From Nitratireductor mangrovi (GTDB lineage Bacteria; Pseudomonadota; Alphaproteobacteria; Rhizobiales; Rhizobiaceae), in the NCBI RefSeq assembly GCF_007922615.2, contig NZ_CP042301.2, positions 2,790,001 through 2,854,000 of the forward strand: 64,000 bases of DNA. The letters run 5' to 3'. Shown here piece by piece: positions 1 to 8,075 of this stretch. The notes beneath the pieces are model-generated. The model did not search any database. It had not been told where the DNA came from and worked only from the letters and a program-made list of their open reading frames with translations. Position numbers and translations under genes: made by a program. Position 1 is the stretch's first letter. Every line of letters starts with the position of its first letter.

Positions 1-378
1 GTCCACCTGGGCGCCGGCTTTGGCCTCTTTGGCACCGTCGCCTGGACAGACAGCAGCAACGAGACGCCCGGCGGCCCGGCCGGGCCGCTGCCTTTCGTGC
101 CGACCTATGCGGCCCGCACCGGCATCACCTACGTCCATCCCGCCAACGTGAAAGCAACGATCGCGGCGAGCTATGTCGGCGAGCGCGTTGGTGATGCAGC
201 CGGCACGGTTCTGGACGGCTACTGGACAACGGACGCCTTCCTCACCTGGGAAGGCCTCGACAAACGCTTCGTGCTCGAACTTGCCGGCTACAATCTTTTC
301 GACGAAAGCTTTGAGGTGGCGACCAGCCTGCCAGGTTGGGGTCGGACTTTCGTCGGGACATTCAAGGTCCGCTTCTGA
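1..378 (+). CDS. TonB-dependent outer-membrane receptor, C-terminal fragment (5' end outside window)
   Basis: The reading frame is open from base 1 and ends at the TGA at 376-378, so only about the last 125 residues are present. They read as alternating beta-strands of an outer-membrane barrel and end in a strand with a terminal Phe (…GTFKVRF), the usual last strand recognised by the BAM complex. The segment with LxGYNLFDE is typical of the penultimate strands of siderophore or iron-chelate TonB-dependent receptors. Such proteins import iron chelates or other scarce ligands across the outer membrane using TonB-ExbBD energy. The ligand cannot be named from this fragment. The stop codon overlaps the start of the next gene (TGATG), which suggests translational coupling. 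Confidence 0.85.
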   Translation, partial: VHLGAGFGLFGTVAWTDSSNETPGGPAGPLPFVPTYAARTGITYVHPANVKATIAASYVGERVGDAAGTVLDGYWTTDAFLTWEGLDKRFVLELAGYNLFDESFEVATSLPGWGRTFVGTFKVRF

Positions 379-2171
379 TGGACGTTCCCCGTGGCCCGCG
401 TGTCGGCTCTGCCGGACGCAGCCGCTTTGTGGTTATTGCCGCCATCCTGGCTTTGGCGATCGCGGCGCTGTCTTCCCAGACCGCGCCGTGGCGATTGCTG
501 GAAGCGAGAGCTTTCGATTTCCTGTCAACCACCCTCCCGCCGGCGCGGCCGGCGGAGGGCCCTCTCATCATCGCCATCGACGAACCGTCTTTTGCAGAGA
601 TCGGCCTGCAATGGCCCTGGCCGCGCAGCCTTCACGCCCAACTCATCGCCGCGTTACGCAATGCGGGCGTACGGGCGATCGGTGTGGACATCATTTTTGC
701 TGAGCCGTCCGATCCTGCGGCAGATAGTGCCTTGGCCGGGGCGATCGGGCCCGACATCGTGCTCGCTGCCGACGAGACCCTGATCGAGGGCCCCCATGCC
801 GACCAGCTGGTGCGGGTCGAACCGCTGCCTGCGCTTCTGGTAAACGGTGGACGCCCCGGTGTGTCGTCAATCGTGCTCGATGGAGACGGCACGCTTCGCC
901 GTATCCCCGCCTATGATGACGGCTTCGCCCGCCAACTGCTGGAAATCGCGGGTAATGTACCGGGCGTCCACCCTCCTGCCGGTGCCCTGATACAGGCCTA
1001 CGGGCCGGCGCGCAGCTACGATACGGTTTCCTACTACCAGGCGCTTGTCCCTAGCGAGTTTCTGCCACCCGGCCACCTCGCCGGACGTGTGGTGATCATC
1101 GGGCTGTCGTTGCAATCGGCGCCTACCGTCGAAGCCGGCGGCGCGGACGCCTACGCGACTTCGTTCACCCCTCGGACCGGCCGGCTCGTCTCCGGGGCCG
1201 AGATTCAGGCGACCATCTTTGATAACCTTGCTGCGGGAAGCTTCATTCGTTCGGCATCGCTTCTGGTAACGCTCACGGCCATCGCTGCCGCGACCCTGGC
1301 CTCGGCTCTGCTCGTCTGGCATGGGACCGGCTGGCAGACCATCGCCGCCGGCGCGGCGACGGTGTTGTTTATTGCAGCGGCGGGGTTCATTGCCATCCGC
1401 GTCGGCCGGCTGCACGTTCCCACTCTGGCTCCAGGATTTGCCTTTGTGACGGTCGCGAGCGCAGTCGGAGCCCGCGACTTCGCAGCCGAGCGCCGCTTGC
1501 GGCGCTTCATCGCCCACGCCTTCTCGCAATATCTCGACCCGGCCCAGGTACGACGATTGGCGGCGGACCCATCCGGACTCAAGCTCGGCGGCGAGCGCAA
1601 GACCCTGACCGTGCTTTTTTCAGACGTGCGCGGCTTTACCACCATCGCCGAAAGCATGAAGCATGATCCAGAGCGGCTGACCGGGCTGATCAACAGGCTG
1701 CTGGACCCCCTGTCCGAGGCCATCCTCGCCCATGGTGGCACCATCGACAAATATATGGGTGACGCCGTCATGGCGTTCTGGAACGCACCACTCGACGATC
1801 CCGATCATGCCCTGCATGCGGTCCAGGCCGCGATCGCCATGGTCGCCGCCATCGAGCCTCTCAACGCCGAACTGGCAAGAGAGGGCCTCGGCGACGATCT
1901 TCGCTTCAAGATCGGCGTGGGCATCAACTCGGGCGACTGCATCGTCGGCAATATGGGCTCACGGCGGCGCTTCGATTACACCGCCATCGGCGACGCAGTG
2001 AACCTTGCCTCCCGGCTCGAAGGCCAGACCAAGGAACACGGAGTTTCTATTCTGCTCGGGGAGGAGACGGCCGCGCTCATCCATCACAACGTACCGTTGG
2101 TCGAGGTTGCCAGCATCCGCGTCAAGGGCAAGACCGAGGCCGTGACTGTCTACACCATCGGCGGCGTCTGA
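378..2171 (+). CDS. CHASE2-domain class III adenylate/guanylate cyclase
   Basis: About 597 residues. An N-terminal membrane helix (about residues 17-35) is followed by an extracytoplasmic CHASE2 sensor domain with the usual WPWPR and GVDIIFAEPS motifs. Hydrophobic helices follow at about 300-375, then a C-terminal class III nucleotide cyclase domain. The cyclase has both metal-binding Asp residues, Asp416 in LFSDVRGFT and Asp462 in KYMGDAVMAFW, plus the downstream GDAVNLASRLE motif, so it looks catalytically competent. It should make cAMP (or cGMP) in response to a periplasmic signal. The ATG at 378 was chosen because it overlaps the receptor stop as TGATG; an in-frame ATG at 336 lies inside the receptor gene. 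Coupling to a TonB receptor is noteworthy. Confidence 0.9.
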   Translation: MDVPRGPRVGSAGRSRFVVIAAILALAIAALSSQTAPWRLLEARAFDFLSTTLPPARPAEGPLIIAIDEPSFAEIGLQWPWPRSLHAQLIAALRNAGVRAIGVDIIFAEPSDPAADSALAGAIGPDIVLAADETLIEGPHADQLVRVEPLPALLVNGGRPGVSSIVLDGDGTLRRIPAYDDGFARQLLEIAGNVPGVHPPAGALIQAYGPARSYDTVSYYQALVPSEFLPPGHLAGRVVIIGLSLQSAPTVEAGGADAYATSFTPRTGRLVSGAEIQATIFDNLAAGSFIRSASLLVTLTAIAAATLASALLVWHGTGWQTIAAGAATVLFIAAAGFIAIRVGRLHVPTLAPGFAFVTVASAVGARDFAAERRLRRFIAHAFSQYLDPAQVRRLAADPSGLKLGGERKTLTVLFSDVRGFTTIAESMKHDPERLTGLINRLLDPLSEAILAHGGTIDKYMGDAVMAFWNAPLDDPDHALHAVQAAIAMVAAIEPLNAELAREGLGDDLRFKIGVGINSGDCIVGNMGSRRRFDYTAIGDAVNLASRLEGQTKEHGVSILLGEETAALIHHNVPLVEVASIRVKGKTEAVTVYTIGGV

Positions 2172-2340
2172 CAGCTCCACTAGCACAAGCCTGTTGCCAA
2201 CTGGCCCAGCGCCGGAATTGACCTCACCGCCAATCACAGGCCGAACGACGCCGTTGCCCATGCAAATGCAAACTTGGTCCAAAGCGCACCACTGCGAAAG
2301 GCCCGCTCAGTTGCATTGACGAGCCAGCTCGGCCTCTCTA

Positions 2341-2364
2341 GAAAATATGCAAATGAATATTTTC
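2341..2364. promoter_or_regulatory. 8-bp inverted repeat upstream of TRAP transporter operon
   Basis: GAAAATAT at 2341-2348 is mirrored perfectly by ATATTTTC at 2357-2364, with an 8-base spacer. It lies 33 bases before the dctP start and is strongly AT-rich compared with its surroundings. It is a candidate operator for the MarR or IclR protein encoded downstream. It also shares the string ATATGCAAAT with the dyad in the soxW-soxX gap. Confidence 0.45.
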
Positions 2365-2397
2365 GTGCCGCAGAGCGGCCAAGCTGGGAGGAGCCAC

Positions 2398-3348
2398 ATG
2401 AAAAAGACAATTGCACTGGGAGCCTTGTTCGCGTTCGCCGCGACAGCGGCATCGGCGGAGGAAGTTACGCTCAAGGCGGCGAGCGCCTTTGCCGCCGGAA
2501 CGGCCTTCGCACGGCCGTTCGAGGCCTTCGTTGACTGGATCAATGAAAACGGCAAAGGCGTGCTGCAGATCAACGTGGTCGGCGGGCCGGAAGCGGTGCC
2601 GCCGTTCGAACTCGGCAATGCCGTGTCCACCGGCGTGGTCGATCTCGCCAGCAACACCGCCGCCTTCTACACCAACCTGCTGCCTGAGGGCGACGCGCTG
2701 AAGCTCGCAACAAATACGATACAGGATCAGCGCGCCAATGGTTGTTACGACATTATCGACGAAATGCACCAGTCGAAGATGAATGTGAAATACCTCGCGC
2801 GCACCGGCGACAACATCAACTTCCACCTCTACCTGACCAAGCCGATCGACAAGCCCGACCTGAACGGGCTGACCATCCGCACCACTCCGGTCTACCAGGC
2901 AATGTTCAACGCACTCGGCGCCAACCTGGTGCGCACCGCTCCGGGCGAGGTCTACACCGCGCTTGAGCGTGGCACGATCGACGGCTACGGCTGGCCGATC
3001 CAGGGCGTGCTTGACCTCGGCTGGGACGAGCAGACCAAATATCGGGTCGATCCCGGCTTCTACCAGGTCGACGTCAACGTGATCGTCAATCTCGACAAGT
3101 GGAACGGGCTCGGCGACGAACAGAAGGCGCTTCTTGAACAGGCAGCCGAATGGATCGAGGCCAAGAATGCCGAAAACCTCGAAATCAACGCCAAGGAAGC
3201 CGCCGCCCAGTCCGACGCCGGCATCGAGGTGATCGCGTTCGAGGGCGAGGCTCGCGACGCCTGGCTGAACGCCGCCCAAAACGAAGGCTGGGCAGCCATC
3301 GCGGCGATCAATGCCGAGGCGGCCGAAAAGCTGCGCGCCTGCTTCTGA
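2398..3348 (+). CDS. TRAP transporter substrate-binding protein, DctP family
   Basis: 316 residues with a Sec signal peptide (Lys-Lys, then a hydrophobic core ending in Ala-Ser-Ala about residue 20). The mature part has DctP-family features: a RTTPVYQAMF segment near the conserved substrate-carboxylate-binding Arg region, and a GTIDGYGWP segment near the C-terminal lobe. It would bind its ligand in the periplasm and deliver it to the DctQM permease encoded directly downstream. ATG 2398 was chosen because it begins a clean signal peptide behind a GGGAGGAG ribosome-binding site at about 2386; an in-frame ATG at 2347 lies inside the inverted repeat. The ligand is unknown. The neighbouring Rieske oxygenase, GS-like ligase and amidase suggest an organic acid or amide that is degraded. 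Confidence 0.88.
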   Translation: MKKTIALGALFAFAATAASAEEVTLKAASAFAAGTAFARPFEAFVDWINENGKGVLQINVVGGPEAVPPFELGNAVSTGVVDLASNTAAFYTNLLPEGDALKLATNTIQDQRANGCYDIIDEMHQSKMNVKYLARTGDNINFHLYLTKPIDKPDLNGLTIRTTPVYQAMFNALGANLVRTAPGEVYTALERGTIDGYGWPIQGVLDLGWDEQTKYRVDPGFYQVDVNVIVNLDKWNGLGDEQKALLEQAAEWIEAKNAENLEINAKEAAAQSDAGIEVIAFEGEARDAWLNAAQNEGWAAIAAINAEAAEKLRACF

Positions 3349-3377
3349 ACTGACGCAAGCGGCGGGGTGATGTACCA

Positions 3378-3875
3378 GTGAACGGACTGGTGACGATCTT
3401 TCGCGTCGCAACGAACGCGCTCGCCATTCTGGCGGGCGCGATCCTTTTGGCCGTGGCGATTGCGATCAGCATCGACGTGACGCTGCGCGCCTGCTGTTCC
3501 AGCGCCATCCATGGCCTGACCGACATGACAGAACACGGGATCGCCGCCGTGACCTTCATGGCCGCGCCCTGGGTTCTGATGAAGAACGCCCATGTCGCCG
3601 TTGATCTTGTTACCATGGCGTTGCCCACTCCAATTCGCCGACACGTAGCGACGGTCGTGAACCTGTTTGGGGCAGCGGCGTCGGCAATCTTCTTCTGGTA
3701 TGTGCTGCAGGCGCTGCTGACGGCCTTCGGACGTGGATCGATGGTGCGCGGCATCATCGTCGTCCCGGAATGGCTGACCTTCGTAGCGCCAAGCCTTTGC
3801 ATGCTGCTGGTGGCGTTCGGCTTCCTGCTGCGTATTGGTCAGGAAACCAAGACGCATGAAGCGGCAGGGCTTTAG
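3378..3875 (+). CDS. TRAP transporter small permease, DctQ family
   Basis: 165 residues with four predicted transmembrane helices, the size and layout of the DctQ subunit that joins the binding protein to the large permease. It starts with GTG at 3378. The gene sits 29 bases after dctP and 3 bases before dctM, so the three form one operon. An unusual Cys-Cys pair lies after the first helix (RACCSS). Confidence 0.85.
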   Translation: MNGLVTIFRVATNALAILAGAILLAVAIAISIDVTLRACCSSAIHGLTDMTEHGIAAVTFMAAPWVLMKNAHVAVDLVTMALPTPIRRHVATVVNLFGAAASAIFFWYVLQALLTAFGRGSMVRGIIVVPEWLTFVAPSLCMLLVAFGFLLRIGQETKTHEAAGL

Positions 3876-3878
3876 ATC

Positions 3879-5195
3879 ATGGATTGGTCGCTAATCCTGC
3901 TTTTGATGCTCGGCGGCCTCGTTGCGCTGCTGGCCGCCGGCTTGCCCGTCGCCTTCGCTTTCATCGCCGTCAACTTGGCCGGGGCCTTTCTCATCCTCGG
4001 GGGCGAGATTGGCCTTGTGCAGATGGCGCGCAATTCGGTCCAGTCGATCACCAGCTTCCAGCTGACGCCGATTCCCCTCTTCATCCTGATGGGCGAGATC
4101 CTGTTCCAGACCCGCGTCGCCCATCGCGCCATCGACGCGGTCGACCGGGTCGTCACCAGGATTCCCGGACGGCTTTCGATCGTTACTGTCTTCGCCGGCA
4201 CCATCTTCGCTGCCCTGTCAGGCTCGACGATCGCCAACACGGCAATGCTCGGCTCCACATTACTGCCTTCCATGCTCAAGCGAGGCTATCACCCGACGCT
4301 GGCGATGGGACCGATCATGGCCTCTGGCGCGATCGCCATGCTGATCCCGCCATCGGCGCTGGCTGTCCTGGTCGGCAGTCTCGCCGGCATCTCGATCGCC
4401 GGGCTGCTGGTCGCGGGCATCCTGCCGGCGCTGCTGCTCTCGGCGGCCTTCGTCGCCATTATCGTCGTCTCCTCGCTTCTTAAACCCGACCTCGCGCCCC
4501 AGGACACGCTGCCGCCGATGTCGGCGTGGGAACGCTGGAAGCCGTTTGTCACCCACGTCCTGCCGCTTTCCGGCATATTCGTGGTGGTGATCGGCAGCCT
4601 GCTCGCCGGGCTCGCGACGCCGACTGAATCGGCCGCGCTTGGCTGCATCGCCGCGGTTATCGCCGGACTCGGCTACCGCTCGCTGACCGTGAAAAATCTC
4701 TCGGTGGCGGTGATGGAGACGGTGAAGCTGTCGGTGATGATCCTGTTCATCATCGCCGCCAGCCAGACCTTCAGCCAGATCCTGTCGTTCAGCGGCGCGA
4801 CCAACGGCCTGATCAGCCTGATCAAGACGCTCGACTTGTCCACGGTCGAGATCCTGCTCGGCATGATCCTGATCCTGCTGTTCCTCGGCTGCTTCGTCGA
4901 CCAGGTGAGCATGCTGATGGTGACGGTGCCGGTCTTCGTGCCGCTGGCACGCGCGGTCGGCATCGACGAGATGGTGCTCGGCGTGATGTACCTCCTGACC
5001 ATGGAAATCGCGCTGCTAACCCCGCCGTTCGGCCTCCTGCTTTTCGTCATGCAGGGCGTCGCGCCGGACTGGATCCGGATGCGGCATATCTACGCCGCCG
5101 TGACTCCTTTCGTGGTGGTCAAGCTGCTGGTCCTGGTGCTGGTGCTGATGTTCCCGGCCCTCGGCACCTGGCTGCCAGCGCAGCTCGGGCGTTGA
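3879..5195 (+). CDS. TRAP transporter large permease, DctM family
   Basis: 438 residues, very hydrophobic with about 11-12 membrane segments, matching the usual DctM length of about 425-440. Recognisable family features include the N-terminal GLPVAFAF segment, the LSGSTIANTAMLGS re-entrant region and the PPSALAVLVG segment. It forms the sodium-coupled substrate channel with DctQ and takes ligand from the DctP protein. It completes a dctPQM operon. A run of about 95 bases separates it from the following MarR gene. Confidence 0.92.
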   Translation: MDWSLILLLMLGGLVALLAAGLPVAFAFIAVNLAGAFLILGGEIGLVQMARNSVQSITSFQLTPIPLFILMGEILFQTRVAHRAIDAVDRVVTRIPGRLSIVTVFAGTIFAALSGSTIANTAMLGSTLLPSMLKRGYHPTLAMGPIMASGAIAMLIPPSALAVLVGSLAGISIAGLLVAGILPALLLSAAFVAIIVVSSLLKPDLAPQDTLPPMSAWERWKPFVTHVLPLSGIFVVVIGSLLAGLATPTESAALGCIAAVIAGLGYRSLTVKNLSVAVMETVKLSVMILFIIAASQTFSQILSFSGATNGLISLIKTLDLSTVEILLGMILILLFLGCFVDQVSMLMVTVPVFVPLARAVGIDEMVLGVMYLLTMEIALLTPPFGLLLFVMQGVAPDWIRMRHIYAAVTPFVVVKLLVLVLVLMFPALGTWLPAQLGR

Positions 5196-5289
5196 TGGCG
5201 ATGATGGCGGCCGCCATGGCCAACTTGCCGCGGGCACCGATTGCGAATAGTTCGGGCCCAACGGTCGCGAGGCCGACACGGACGATGAA

Positions 5290-5829
5290 ATGACGGCAAC
5301 CGAAAAGACAATCCGCGACGAACAGGTCCGTGCCGAACAGTCTGCCACGGCCAACGGCCGCAGGACGGTACTCGAGAACATCCTCCCGTACCTCATCAAT
5401 CGCCTTACGTTTCGCATGAACCGTCTGCTCAACGAGGACTTGCGGGCCCGCGGCCTCAGCATGTCGCACTGGCGCGTGCTGGCTGTCCTGGATTCGGCCA
5501 AGTACGCGACAGTCAACGACCTGGCGGCCTATGCGATGATCGAGCAATCGACGCTCAGCCGCTTGGTCATGCGTATGGAAGAACAGGGACTGGTGCGTCG
5601 CGAGCGAACGGAACCCGACGGCCGAATCGTCAACGTGTCCATGACCTGTGAAGGCCGCATAACCTTTGAAAAGGTGCTCGCGGTGAGCCTGGCCCATTCC
5701 GAACGTGTCGTCATGGGCTTTTCCAGCAATGAGAAGGCCGCGCTCAAAAAGGCGGTCCGCCGCATGACCCGGAATCTCGACGCTTACCGTATCGGGTCCG
5801 ACGGAAGCGTCGTCGAGGACCAAGCATAA
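5290..5829 (+). CDS. MarR-family transcriptional regulator
   Basis: 179 residues with a winged helix-turn-helix of MarR type. MSHWRVLAVLD is followed by a recognition helix in EQSTLSRLVMRMEEQGLVRR and then a wing with ERTEPDGRIVNVS. MarR proteins are dimeric repressors released by small aromatic or phenolic ligands. It lies between the TRAP operon and a divergent-type IclR gene, so it probably controls either the transporter or the oxygenase genes. The N-terminal 30 residues are polar and may be unstructured; an internal start is possible because the ribosome-binding site before 5290 is weak. Confidence 0.88.
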   Translation: MTATEKTIRDEQVRAEQSATANGRRTVLENILPYLINRLTFRMNRLLNEDLRARGLSMSHWRVLAVLDSAKYATVNDLAAYAMIEQSTLSRLVMRMEEQGLVRRERTEPDGRIVNVSMTCEGRITFEKVLAVSLAHSERVVMGFSSNEKAALKKAVRRMTRNLDAYRIGSDGSVVEDQA

Positions 5830-5852
5830 GGACGGTCCAAGGCGGATTTGGC

Positions 5853-6629
5853 CTAGAGCAAGCTCGCAACAACCTTCCCGCATTCGCGCAAGGCATCGAC
5901 ACATTGCCTTAGATGCGCTTCGTCCCGTAACAACTCGCGATTGCACGAGATGCCCAGGGAGGCGACCTCTCCGGCCTCAGAGCGCACTGGCACCGCGACC
6001 GCAGCGACGCCGGCCTCGAATTCGCCGTCGACATGAGCGTAGCCCCTCGCCTTAGTTTCGGCGATGGCAAGCGCGATCTCGCCTCGGTCGAGCATGCTGA
6101 GTTCTGTGAAGCGCCGGAGCGACGCATGCGCGATCATCTGCGCGGCGACCTCGGGAGGGGCGGCCGCGACCAGTGCACGGCCGATCGCCGTCTGCAGCAG
6201 TGGAGCCCGGCTACCCACTGTGAAACCGATGCTCACCGAGCGCGTGTCGACCCCGGCATGAGCAACATAGACGGCATCATGCCCATCGATCATCGCCATC
6301 GAGATGGATTCCGATATCTGCCCGGAAAAGCTCCGCAAGAGCGGTTCGATCGTCCTGCCGAAGCGACGCGCCTGCAGGAAGCCGCCGGCCAGCACGAGAA
6401 TGCGCGGCGTCAGCGAAAAGACGCGATCCTGCTGCTGGACATAGCCGAGATGAACGAGGGTCAGCACCAGTCGGCGCACGATCGCCCGATCAAGCCCCGT
6501 CTCCTTGGCGATTTGAGGCAGCGTCAGATGGCTGCGCTCGCTGTCGAAGACCTTCAGCACCGTCAGGCCCTTGGCGAACGTCAGCGAGATGTCCCGCTCG
6601 CTGAGATTTTCTCCGCCAAAGCCCGTCAT
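5853..6629 (-). CDS. IclR-family transcriptional regulator
   Basis: 258 residues. An N-terminal helix-turn-helix (LTLPQIAKETGLDRAIVRRLV) is followed by the IclR effector domain ending in GISCNRELL. The pattern resembles the PcaR/PobR branch, which controls aromatic-acid catabolism. ATG 6629 was preferred over an upstream in-frame ATG at 6662 because a GGGAGAGGG ribosome-binding site lies just before it. It is transcribed away from the reductase-oxygenase-ligase genes, with a strong palindrome in the shared gap, the usual layout for an IclR regulator of a divergent catabolic operon. Confidence 0.9.
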   Translation of the reverse strand: MTGFGGENLSERDISLTFAKGLTVLKVFDSERSHLTLPQIAKETGLDRAIVRRLVLTLVHLGYVQQQDRVFSLTPRILVLAGGFLQARRFGRTIEPLLRSFSGQISESISMAMIDGHDAVYVAHAGVDTRSVSIGFTVGSRAPLLQTAIGRALVAAAPPEVAAQMIAHASLRRFTELSMLDRGEIALAIAETKARGYAHVDGEFEAGVAAVAVPVRSEAGEVASLGISCNRELLRDEAHLRQCVDALRECGKVVASLL

Positions 6630-6702
6630 GCCCTCTCCCACCTGCGACCTCGCCACGAGCAACTGCCCCTTGACGCGGAGTGGTGGGCAGACGTATCGTG
6701 AT

Positions 6703-6732
6703 GATTATCGACAATTCGTGCGATAATCGCAC
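6703..6732. promoter_or_regulatory. Operator-like palindrome between IclR gene and oxygenase operon
   Basis: GTGCGAT-A-ATCGCAC at 6718-6732 is a perfect 15-base palindrome. A further half, GATTATCG at 6703-6710, pairs with CGATAATC at 6721-6728, so there are overlapping dyads in this divergent promoter region (6630-6799). IclR proteins bind palindromes of about this size upstream of the genes they control, so this is the best candidate binding site. Confidence 0.6.
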
Positions 6733-6799
6733 AAGACATTCGGGAAAGCAAGCCCTTGCAAGCGACCCCTGACGCCGGCTGGCAGGAAGAAGCAGACCA

Positions 6800-8044
6800 T
6801 TGACCGGCGTGGTCATCATCGGGGCATCCCACGCAGGTGTGCAGGCCGCGGCATCGCTCCGCCAGGCCGGCTGGCAGGACAAGATCACCCTGATCGGCGA
6901 GGAAACCGAACAGCCCTATCATCGCCCGCCTTTGTCCAAGGCGTTCTTGACCGGCGAGAAAAGCGCCGAGCAATTGTCTCTACGCGGCGAAGCCTTTTTC
7001 CGCGATCAGGAGATCATCTGGCTTTCCGGCGTCCGCGCCGAACGGCTCGATCCACGAGCGCGCAAGGTCACGACATCAGCCGGCGTCGTCGGCTACGACA
7101 GGCTGATCCTCGCCACTGGCTCGCGTGCCCGTGTCCTTGCCGTCCCCGGGGCCGAACTTGAAGGCGTCTTGTCGCTGCGCGACATCGCCGATGCCCGCCG
7201 GCTGAAGTCGGCCATTGGCGCCGGCGGCGAAATCGTCATTGTCGGTGGCGGCTATATCGGCCTTGAAGTCGCTGCCACCGCAGCGAAGGCGGGGCGCAAG
7301 GTTACCGTCCTGGAGTCTCAGGCCGAACTCCTCACCCGCTCCGCGCCGAGCGAGATCGCGAACTCTCTCGCGCAATATCACCGCCAGCACGGCGTTGAAC
7401 TACGCTTCGGCGTCACGATCGAGGCCATCGAGGGCGATGCAGGCACCGTGCGCGGCGTGCGCCTTGCCGGCGGCGAACGGCTACCGGCAGACCTGGTCCT
7501 TGTCGGCATCGGCGGCATCGCCAACGCCGAACTTGCCATGGAGGCGGGGCTTGAACTGTCGGCAGGTGGCATCTTCGTCGACGGTCAAACGCAAGGCAAT
7601 GCCGACGGTCTCTACGCAATCGGCGACTGCGCCACTTATCGCAACCCCTTCACCGATAGCGTAATGCGGCTTGAATCCGTCCAGAACGCTGTCGACCAGG
7701 CCAGGGCTGCGGCGGCCCACATTGCAAGCCAACCCGCACCGCCCGATACGGTTCCCTGGTTCTGGAGCGACCAGTACGACGTCAAGCTCCAGATCGCAGG
7801 CATCGCGCCGTCAGGCTGCCGTATGATCCTCCGAGGCGCCCCTGACAACAATGCGTGGTCGTTGGTCTGCCTCGACGGCGAACGTCTTGCCGCCTGTTTT
7901 TCCATCAACCGGCCGGCCGACCACATGGCCGCGCGCAGACTGATCGCGGCCCGCGCCCTGATCGATCCGCATGCCGCCACCGACCCCGACATCCCGCTCT
8001 TGAAGGCGGTCGCAGCATCGCCGTTGCGGCCCGCCGCCGAGTAG
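6800..8044 (+). CDS. FAD-dependent ferredoxin reductase (BphA4/rhodocoxin reductase-like)
   Basis: 414 residues. There are two Rossmann folds: an FAD-binding GASHAGVQAA at the N-terminus and an NAD-binding VIVGGGYIGLEVAATA at about 150. A YAIGDCA segment near 275 contacts FAD. Length and motifs match the NAD(P)H:ferredoxin reductases of multicomponent oxygenases and P450 systems. The apparent start is TTG at 6800, behind AGGAAG. It heads a run of genes with the Rieske oxygenase, so it probably supplies electrons to it, but no ferredoxin is encoded between them. The carrier would have to come from elsewhere. Confidence 0.88.
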   Translation: MTGVVIIGASHAGVQAAASLRQAGWQDKITLIGEETEQPYHRPPLSKAFLTGEKSAEQLSLRGEAFFRDQEIIWLSGVRAERLDPRARKVTTSAGVVGYDRLILATGSRARVLAVPGAELEGVLSLRDIADARRLKSAIGAGGEIVIVGGGYIGLEVAATAAKAGRKVTVLESQAELLTRSAPSEIANSLAQYHRQHGVELRFGVTIEAIEGDAGTVRGVRLAGGERLPADLVLVGIGGIANAELAMEAGLELSAGGIFVDGQTQGNADGLYAIGDCATYRNPFTDSVMRLESVQNAVDQARAAAAHIASQPAPPDTVPWFWSDQYDVKLQIAGIAPSGCRMILRGAPDNNAWSLVCLDGERLAACFSINRPADHMAARRLIAARALIDPHAATDPDIPLLKAVAASPLRPAAE

Positions 8045-8075
8045 CCGACCTTTCCGATCCAGGAGGAACCCAGCC

